From NCBI GenBank assembly GCA_020650975.1, contig JAIPMN010007240.1, positions 1-32,748 of the forward strand: a DNA stretch of 32,748 nt, given 5' to 3'. Positions within the stretch are counted from its first letter, which is position 1. Each line of letters opens with the position of its first letter. Source of the DNA: Apostichopus californicus (lineage: Eukaryota; Echinodermata; Holothuroidea; Aspidochirotida; Stichopodidae). The notes under the pieces are model-generated. The model saw only the letters and a list, made by a program, of their open reading frames with translations. It had not been told where the DNA came from and did not search any database. The position numbers were made by a program, and so were the translations under genes. Shown piece by piece: positions 31,201-32,748 of the stretch.

Positions 31201-32455
31201 AAATTTTAAGCAAAGTCAGTACCAATGATCACATAGGTTTAAATTTATAAACTTTGAACCAGTTGTGTCTGAAATATTTTACAGCTCCTCAACATATAAT
31301 GAATAAATAAACAAAAGTTTACAACAAGGAAAATTTCAAATCTTTCTTCCCCCTACCTCTGCACTCAAGGTTTTGTATTTCTCGGTCAGGTTCTCCAGTT
31401 CTTCTTGAATTTCCGCCCTTTGTCTTTTCATTCCATCTGCAGCGGCAACTGCGACCTGAAATTAAATATCATCTCCAGAATTATTCCAAGAACAGAAAAG
31501 ATTTAAATCAATAATTAACCACTCAATCCAACTGGTTGTCCTTGCAACTTAACGTCTCTCGCCGTTCGAATATACGAGACTATAATCCAAAGGGGCTCTC
31601 CAATTGCGAACAAAATTTAAAGGGGGGTGTTGTCATCATCAATCCTACCTAATTCCATATTACAAAATTTTGAGAATCTGTTCCTGTGAGTTTTAGTACC
31701 GTCAACATGGGATCACCAGTAGTAGCATAGGGCCCTACTATGAATTGACCAATATAATTCTTTTGAAAATTATTTAAGAAAGGTATCGTTTGAAACCTAT
31801 GTCAGAATTTCCCAAGTGAAACAAACTGTTTCAAGCACCTTCGCTACCGTTTTCTCAATCAAAACTTTCGTCTGATGAAACTGCACAAGCGGAACTTTGT
31901 GAGTCAGTCACCCAGCAAAGTCTGCATACAGATTAACCTGACGTGTTTCCTTTGGGGTAAGGAGTGCAAAAAACCCTCTTATGGTTTAACAATTGATGAG
32001 GATTTTGTATAATTTTAGTAACAGAAAACTGCTTAATGACATAACTCTACATATCGACCTTGTGGACAACCATATCATGATTGTAAACTCTCAAACAAGT
32101 TCATGGATGAAAATTTGAAAGATAATTTCAAGAATTTTATATCTTATATTTTATTTTATATATACTTATTTACATAAACAAAGATAAAAGAAAGGGTTCT
32201 TAAATCCAAATAATTGAATTCATGTTTACAAGTCTTCTTTACATATTTCCTTTCTTTTTTTGGTTCTTCAACTTTCGTTTTCACATAGTCGCATTCTCAA
32301 GTGTTATGAATAACGCACCAACAAATTCCAAATTTCTTACAAAATGCAAACTTATCGAGATATATGGTAGTACAACATACAAACCACCATGATATGACAA
32401 ACTCCATTTACCTGGTTTTCTCGTAAAGCCTCTGCCATCCGTATGTCTCTCATAC
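832..32455 (-). CDS. CCDC150: CCDC150-like coiled-coil protein, 15 exons, 5' end missing
   Basis: Spliced gene, join of complement 32412-32455, 31357-31455, 30488-30571, 28471-28563, 27283-27474, 25595-25657, 24739-24867, 21699-21868, 19526-19619, 18733-18902, 10595-11074, 9137-9272, 8732-8920, 6220-6366, 832-909. All junctions are GT-AG and all phases agree, giving 721 codons to a TGA. The product is rich in E, K, Q, R and L with almost no Pro: one long coiled coil with no signal peptide, membrane segment or enzymatic motif. I recognise vertebrate CCDC150 from collinear landmarks such as KRLAYEKGQLQERV, TELGRKDRELASARQER, LTQEDNHKM and ANSWFQKKYTGLQREL. This comparison is from memory. The human protein is about 1100 residues, so roughly the first 400 residues lie beyond 32748. 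The family has no established biochemical activity, and a structural role is inference from the coiled coil. Two plus-strand genes lie inside the intron 11075-18732. Confidence 0.88.
1064..1460 (-). mobile_element. tRNA-derived SINE
   Basis: On the minus strand the head reads GTGGTCAAGTGGTTAAGG (A-box-like) at 1431-1448 and GGTTCGAGCCC (B box) at 1394-1404, the internal RNA polymerase III promoter of a tRNA. A body with TGTCCTTGGGCAAGGCACTT follows, of a kind widespread in invertebrate SINEs, and the 3' end runs into (TTAA)n at 1064-1090. The tRNA part lacks a clean cloverleaf, so it is not a tRNA gene. Confidence 0.8.
1966..2295. mobile_element. hAT-type MITE, 330 bp, with 8-bp target duplication
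   Basis: The ends are inverted repeats: CAGGGTTTCCCTAACTT at the left and, reverse complemented, CAGGGGTTCCCTAACTG at the right. CTTTACAG flanks both sides (1958-1965 and 2296-2303), a perfect 8-bp duplication as made by hAT transposases. There is no transposase frame inside. Confidence 0.92.
3652..3722. repeat. Four ~22-bp tandem repeats
   Basis: TTTAGAAACCTGTG, TTAGAAACCTGTAC, TTAGAAACCCGTGG and TTAGAAACCTGACT follow one another with spacers of similar length. Confidence 0.75.
5014..5273. repeat. Four 65-bp tandem repeats
   Basis: Units start at 5014, 5079, 5144 and 5209 with CTTTAAGTTTTCCAGCAAAT or a one-base variant and differ at only a few bases. They lie in the last CCDC150 intron, far from any exon. 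Confidence 0.95.
6220..6366 (-). CDS. CCDC150: CCDC150 exon, 147 nt
   Basis: Acceptor TTCTAG|TCG and donor TTG|GTAAGT enclose 49 codons in phase 0, including SQMQFLARRVQAERDHSSYM and EKKYNNML. It lies past the segment I can compare with the human protein, so its inclusion rests on splice sites, frame and coiled-coil composition. Confidence 0.85.
7198..7256. repeat. Near-perfect hairpin, 23-bp arms
   Basis: Left arm 7198-7220 (GTCGCTGGGGACC then AAAATGGAAT) and right arm 7233-7256 are reverse complements apart from one extra C. The loop is TATTAATTAATG. Two direct copies of AACGAACATGTAATTA lie just before it. Possibly a small foldback element; no target duplication was found. Confidence 0.85.
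7290..7710. repeat. Diverged duplication including a decayed exon end
   Basis: 7325-7385 (ACTTTCCATATTTACGTATA, then ACATGACATGGACC) matches 7651-7692 (AGTTTCCATATTTACCGATA, then ATGACATGGATC). In addition TAGGGTTATGG at 7574-7584 and GGTTTGGTAAGCATTCTGCA at 7604-7623 resemble TAGGGTTATGG at 8706-8716 and GATCTGGTAAGCTCTCTGCG at 8738-8757, the end of the CCDC150 exon and its intron. The donor GT is lost in the copy. Confidence 0.5.
7480..8585. repeat. Minisatellite of ~58-60 bp, about 14 units
   Basis: Units hold TTGCTGGTACCCTGGAACAG, ACACTGACCCAGTTAGTACC and AACACCCTACCTTAACC. Some have an inserted half unit (near 8278, 8364, 8501). The array lies in the CCDC150 intron 6367-8731. Apparent open frames here are products of the repetition. 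Confidence 0.93.
8586..8665. repeat. Three ~25-bp repeats beside the large array
   Basis: ACACATTGACGCACC(C/A)TGGAAT occurs about three times, ending with a diverged ACACGTTGACC. It shares TGGAA-ACA-TTGAC words with the main array and probably derives from it. Confidence 0.75.
8732..8920 (-). CDS. CCDC150: CCDC150 exon, 189 nt
   Basis: Acceptor CTTGCAG|ATT and donor AGG|GTAGGT enclose 63 codons in phase 0. It contains DANSWFQKKYTGLQRELG, collinear with a C-terminal landmark of CCDC150 (a Trp-Phe pair within an otherwise Trp-free coiled coil). The large minisatellite begins about 40 bp past its donor. Confidence 0.92.
9137..9272 (-). CDS. CCDC150: CCDC150 exon, 136 nt
   Basis: Acceptor GTCTAG|G and donor GAG|GTAAGA enclose one base plus 45 codons. 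The leading G completes CGG from the previous exon. The peptide contains NRLQQENVSLKAKLTEAELH. Confidence 0.92.
9330..9450 (+). mobile_element. Retroelement end fragment
   Basis: After the hammerhead-like core the sequence runs to ACTCTTTAGTGAATAAGCAG TTTGCTAACAG. A relative with GATAAGCAGTTTGCTAACAG is at 1515-1534. Dispersed relics of one element, possibly Penelope-like. Confidence 0.45.
9340..9375 (+). ncRNA. Hammerhead-ribozyme-like core
   Basis: CTGAAGA, then a stem GATCC / GGATC with loop TGTTA, then GAAAC and GTC. The layout is that of the hammerhead core (CUGANGA, helix II, GAAA), a motif carried by Penelope-like retroelements. The partner strand for helix III and the cleavage site upstream are not clear, so it may be a decayed remnant. 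Confidence 0.4.
10595..11074 (-). CDS. CCDC150: CCDC150 exon, 480 nt, largest
   Basis: Acceptor AAACAG|A and donor GACG|GTAAGC enclose 159 complete codons with one leading and two trailing bases. Coiled coil throughout, with SLRRAHGEMAVRVSDLSKTN and QLKKxIE-like stretches collinear with the family. The G+C content is well above the flanking introns, as expected for coding sequence. Confidence 0.93.
11580..12097 (+). promoter_or_regulatory. 5' flank of copy 1, homologous to copy 2 flank
   Basis: TGAGTGGCAT at 11619-11628 followed by a similar TTG-CTTT tract recurs at 14567-14576 ahead of copy 2. The stretch just before the start codon (AGACCACAGATTTTATTTCT) is identical to 14854-14873. The duplication therefore included upstream DNA that probably holds the promoter and 5' leader. 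No TATA box or start site can be fixed. Confidence 0.45.
11714..12005. repeat. Tandem duplication, 2 x 145-147 bp
   Basis: Unit 1 at 11714-11858 and unit 2 at 11859-12005 both begin CATAGCACAGCCTACTGTAA and end GCA(G/T)TTAC. They are nearly identical, so the duplication is recent. It lies directly upstream of copy 1 and its second unit supplies the upstream ATG at 11996 (GTG in unit 1). Confidence 0.85.
12098..13792 (+). CDS. Arylamine N-acetyltransferase-like protein, copy 1
   Basis: Two exons: 12098-12130 (MCCPFNNSSIQ) and 12863-13792, spliced CAG|GTAGAT to TTTTCAG|TCT in phase 0, giving 320 residues. The closest family I can name is arylamine N-acetyltransferase (Pfam Acetyltransf_2), which moves acetyl from acetyl-CoA through an active-site Cys. 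Signs are QRRTRLTQPFNNV (family: LxxVPFENL), GGGCLCIN with Cys95 (family: RGGxCxxxN), HLGLV with His131, and HLLEPG with Glu149 where the family usually has Asp in VDxG. The length is near the usual 270-300 plus a short N-terminal extension. The gene lies within a CCDC150 intron on the other strand and has a tandem sister at 14904-16219. An in-frame ATG at 11996 would add 34 residues but is not conserved in sequence with copy 2. Possible poly(A) signal ATTAAA at 13972. Whether it is active is unknown. Confidence 0.75.
12520..12532 (+). promoter_or_regulatory. Perfect DR1 nuclear-receptor half-site pair
   Basis: AGGTCAAAGGTCA, two AGGTCA half-sites one base apart, the consensus for RXR heterodimers, HNF4 and COUP-TF. 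It lies in the satellite within the copy 1 intron. Binding is inference. Confidence 0.4.
12665..12677 (+). promoter_or_regulatory. Second perfect DR1 site
   Basis: AGGTCAAAGGTCA again, one satellite unit downstream, about 190 bp before the long coding exon of copy 1. Confidence 0.4.
14530..14903 (+). promoter_or_regulatory. 5' flank of copy 2, homologous to copy 1 flank
   Basis: Matches 11580-12097 in patches but lacks the 145-bp internal duplication there. The 100 bp before the ATG align with copy 1 only with compensating one-base indels, which suggests untranslated leader and not conserved protein. Confidence 0.45.
14904..16219 (+). CDS. Arylamine N-acetyltransferase-like protein, copy 2
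   Basis: Two exons: 14904-14936 (MSYSLTRSSIK) and 15281-16219, spliced AAG|GTAGAT to TTTACAG|TCT in phase 0, giving 323 residues. It has the same layout as copy 1: PFNNV, GGGCLGIN with Cys95, THLGLV with His131, LLEPG with Glu149. The position after the active Cys-Leu is Gly here and Cys in copy 1. The first two thirds are very close to copy 1 and the last 100 residues diverge strongly (MNQPQSLADIDQILAQV onward). An in-frame ATG at 14802 would add 34 residues rich in Arg, Leu and Ser. The intron is 344 bp against 732 bp in copy 1, because the satellite is absent. ATTAAA at 16666 could serve polyadenylation. No stop or frameshift is seen in either copy. Confidence 0.75.
16220..18732 (-). other. 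CCDC150: Intron sequence between copy 2 and the next CCDC150 exon
   Basis: Holds the 3' flank of copy 2, the CCGTTTAAACGG cluster, and a stretch at 18130-18200 with TTATCGCGATATTTCGATAA-like inverted words. No gene seen. Confidence 0.55.
17610..17700. repeat. Cluster of palindromes rich in CCGTTTAAACGG
   Basis: GACCGTTTAAACGGTTAATC, CGTTTAACCGGCC and AACGGTTTAAACGG lie within 80 bp and can fold on themselves. This resembles the terminal region of a DNA transposon, but no matching second end or target duplication was found. Confidence 0.5.
18733..18902 (-). CDS. CCDC150: CCDC150 exon, 170 nt
   Basis: Acceptor GTGTAG|GTG and donor AAAAA|GTAGGT enclose 56 codons plus two bases, including LSLTQEDNHKMGDALEEL. 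A donor four bases further on would include a TAG, so the first GT is chosen. The leftover AA joins the A that opens the exon at 11074. An alternative acceptor five bases inside (GTGAG|G) is possible but is not needed once the exon at 19526-19619 is included. Confidence 0.9.
18958..19017. repeat. G-rich short tandem repeats
   Basis: TGGGATGGGGTGGGTGTGT occurs twice with partial copies. It is G-rich on the plus strand with many GGG runs (potential quadruplex) and C/T-rich on the CCDC150 sense strand, about 55 bp before the acceptor of the exon 18733-18902. Confidence 0.8.
19220..19526. repeat. 17-bp minisatellite copying a second splice donor
   Basis: About 11 units of GCTATTGTTTTACCTTT (plus strand) in three blocks, separated by two longer similar spacers containing AAGGCTT and ACTGTTTTAACTT. 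On the minus strand the unit is GTAAAACAATAGCAAAG, matching the exon end ACAATAGCAAAG| and its intron start GTAAAA. The units nearest the exon are the most exact. Confidence 0.9.
19526..19619 (-). CDS. CCDC150: CCDC150 exon, 94 nt, donor repeated in intron
   Basis: Acceptor CTACAG|A and donor AAAG|GTAAAA enclose one base plus 31 codons. The peptide starts ENNQRSLQHLQDKV and runs to KTIAK, ending in phase 0. The exon is required: without it the phases of the exons on either side do not agree at their best splice sites, and the family has a matching segment here. Its last bases and donor are repeated as 17-bp units in the following intron. Confidence 0.85.
19620..21698 (-). other. CCDC150: CCDC150 intron, no gene
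   Basis: A+T-rich, with C/G runs at 20211-20230, 20321-20335, 21273-21282 and 21504-21515. The short open frames here have no splice or family support. Confidence 0.55.
21699..21868 (-). CDS. CCDC150: CCDC150 exon, 170 nt
   Basis: Acceptor TCGCAG|GTC and donor AGAG|GTAAAT enclose 56 codons plus two bases. It contains LQTELGRKDRELASARQE, a landmark collinear with the family. The AG left over is completed by the first base of the exon at 19619 to give Arg. Confidence 0.92.
22010..22560 (+). repeat. Satellite-like repeat with A-rich end
   Basis: Three diverged units carry GACCTTTGAC blocks and GAGGAGTAGGCTTT. The run ends in GACAGACAGACAG-like sequence and then TTGAGTTAAAAAAAAAGA. The A tail suggests a retroposed end. 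Class not known. Confidence 0.6.
22561..24738 (-). other. CCDC150: CCDC150 intron remainder, no gene
   Basis: A+T-rich unique sequence with a T/G run at 23989-24007. The piece 24549-24590 (CGAAGAAGG ... GTTGAAAC) looks like a relic of a dispersed element. Nothing else is supported. Confidence 0.5.
24739..24867 (-). CDS. CCDC150: CCDC150 exon, 129 nt
   Basis: Acceptor TCCTCAG|GAG after a good pyrimidine tract and donor AAG|GTCAGT enclose 43 codons in phase 0, including ARDAAVKETERLSRKLEERG. It joins directly to the next exon in frame. Confidence 0.9.
25595..25657 (-). CDS. CCDC150: CCDC150 exon, 63 nt
   Basis: Acceptor CTGTAG|ATC and donor CAG|GTACCG enclose 21 codons (INEDLTAAQVLVHQLQSQIR and a final Q), phase 0 at both ends. 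It is short but falls in the right place between collinear CCDC150 segments. Confidence 0.85.
25948..25983. repeat. Short direct duplication
   Basis: TTTTGGAAAGTATTAAA(C) appears twice in a row, about 18 bp per unit. Confidence 0.7.
26435..26608. mobile_element. Foldback (inverted-repeat) element, ~80-bp arms
   Basis: The left arm 26435-26510 and right arm 26524-26608 pair over AATAATGAATGG, GCAATAGTGCAAATATTTCA, GTTGAAAGAT and TTCCATTCAAC with few mismatches. The loop is GAGGCGCAGCCGA. TGTTGTATAA recurs inverted at 26819, so the full element may extend to about 26830. Confidence 0.85.
27283..27474 (-). CDS. CCDC150: CCDC150 exon, 192 nt
   Basis: Acceptor TTTTAG|GTT and donor AAG|GTGAGG enclose 64 codons in phase 0. 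It contains EDKKRLAYEKGQLQERV, the segment that most clearly recalls the CCDC150 family, followed by an ENKHLRK stretch that is also collinear. Confidence 0.92.
28203..28257. repeat. (TA)n microsatellite
   Basis: About 18 TA units flanked by ATTTATA and AAATATATATAT, self-complementary. It lies in the intron between exons 28471-28563 and 27283-27474. Confidence 0.95.
28471..28563 (-). CDS. CCDC150: CCDC150 exon, 93 nt
   Basis: Acceptor CTTCAG|ATG and donor GAG|GTCAGG enclose 31 codons in phase 0, including LKRENQTLEAEKMRLEERI, a strong coiled coil. Its first codon is ATG, but upstream exons continue in frame, so it need not be a start. Confidence 0.87.
28890..29100. repeat. Satellite fragment, opposite orientation
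   Basis: Two partial units with GACCCCAAATGACCT(TTGACCT), TTGAGATATCGTGTTGACAA and CTCAATGTGGTACTTCTACA, the reverse complement of the family at 12270-12720. It ends abruptly in an A run. Confidence 0.75.
28948..28960 (-). promoter_or_regulatory. DR1 site in satellite copy
   Basis: TGACCTTTGACCT on the plus strand, the perfect DR1 on the minus strand, in the inverted copy of the same satellite. Near matches (12 of 13) are at 22227-22239 and 22374-22386. Confidence 0.35.
29438..30487. repeat. 42-bp minisatellite, about 24 units, copies of a splice donor
   Basis: Units differ at few positions. On the minus strand each reads GGCTGCAGCTAGG then GTGAGTC and on through a 22-bp intron part. The first 13 bases equal the end of the exon at 30488-30571 and the next seven equal its intron start. 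Most units keep GTGAGT; some have GTGAGA, GTGAAT or GCGAGT. Length variants (43 bp) occur near 30199 and 30284, and a disrupted unit near 30430. Because 42 is a multiple of three, an open frame also appears on the plus strand. Confidence 0.95.
30488..30571 (-). CDS. CCDC150: CCDC150 exon whose donor seeds a minisatellite
   Basis: Acceptor CTGCAG|AGA and donor AGG|GTGAGT enclose 28 codons, phase 0 at both ends, including LREIANVEMDEANSQLAAAR. Its last 13 bases and the donor recur in every unit of the adjoining 42-bp array. Only this most upstream copy gives an uninterrupted frame, because each later copy is preceded by an in-frame TAG. Confidence 0.85.
30572..31356 (-). other. CCDC150: CCDC150 intron, no gene
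   Basis: Contains a G run at 30793-30810 and A+T-rich sequence. No repeat family recognised. Confidence 0.55.
31357..31455 (-). CDS. CCDC150: CCDC150 exon, 99 nt
   Basis: Acceptor TTTCAG|GTC and donor GAG|GTAGGG enclose 33 codons in phase 0 at both ends. The peptide includes RAEIQEELENLTEKYKTL, a typical heptad-repeat coiled coil. Confidence 0.85.
31456..32411 (-). other. CCDC150: CCDC150 intron, no gene
   Basis: Unique A+T-rich sequence. I see nothing else in it. Confidence 0.5.
32412..32455 (-). CDS. CCDC150: CCDC150 exon (first seen), 44 nt
   Basis: Acceptor TTTCAG before 32455 and donor CAG|GTAAAT after 32412. Two leading bases complete a codon from an exon outside the window. The rest encodes MRDIRMAEALRENQ and ends in phase 0, which fits the next exon. 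It is short, but both splice sites are strong and the peptide is amphipathic helix like its neighbours. Confidence 0.75.
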
Positions 32456-32748
32456 CTGAAACAGAAATGATTTAACCAGAACGGTAAACAATCAGAGGTT
32501 AGCGGGTAAATTTTATTTTATTTTGTTTCATTTCATTTATTTTTTCACAACATGTATTAAATGTTTACAAATAACATGAAGTAGTAGTGAATAATACATG
32601 AAGTGAAGGAAGCGGAACAATAAACCCTTGCGGGCTTGACGGGGTGCTCCGCTCCCGAAAAACATTGAGAGAGAGACCAATCAAAAGTACCATAAAGCAA
32701 AATACACAATTACATACAAATAGGACAAAAATCTATAACAAAACAATA
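32456..32748 (-). other. CCDC150: CCDC150 intron running off the window
   Basis: Upstream intron of the first exon seen. No exon is visible; the preceding one must end in phase 1. Confidence 0.5.

Overview
The window is animal nuclear DNA, A+T-rich and mostly intron. Small coding blocks carry GT-AG borders with matching codon phases, and there are no operons or ribosome binding sites. The repeats (a tRNA-derived SINE, a hAT-type MITE, satellites carrying AGGTCA-like sites, foldback elements) and the one gene I recognise fit a deuterostome marine invertebrate. An echinoderm, perhaps a sea cucumber, is my guess, but this rests on general impression and not on a search.

One gene spans almost everything on the minus strand. 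Fifteen exons between 32455 and 832 splice in frame into 721 codons of almost uninterrupted coiled coil. Read in order they match, from memory, the middle and C-terminal part of vertebrate CCDC150. The 5' exons lie beyond the right edge. The last exon seen probably carries the stop codon.

Two plus-strand genes sit head to tail inside the 7.66 kb CCDC150 intron 11075-18732. Each has a short first coding exon and one long exon, giving about 320 residues. They are a tandem duplicate pair related to arylamine N-acetyltransferases (Cys-His-Asp acyltransferase fold), with a Cys-His-Glu set in place of the usual triad. Copy 1 at 12098-13792 has satellite units carrying perfect DR1 nuclear-receptor sites in its intron. 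Copy 2 at 14904-16219 lacks them.

The most unusual signal is in the CCDC150 introns. The 42-bp minisatellite at 29438-30487 repeats the exon/intron junction of the exon beside it, giving about 24 intact or near-intact copies of a 5' splice donor downstream of the real one. A second array, of 17-bp units at 19220-19526, does the same at another exon. A third large array (7480-8690) ends about 40 bp from a third donor, with a decayed copy of that exon end at its far side. In the first two arrays an in-frame TAG follows the true donor, so use of a downstream copy would end the protein early.

The rest is intron holding transposon relics, short tandem repeats and many G/C homopolymer runs, with no further gene I can support.
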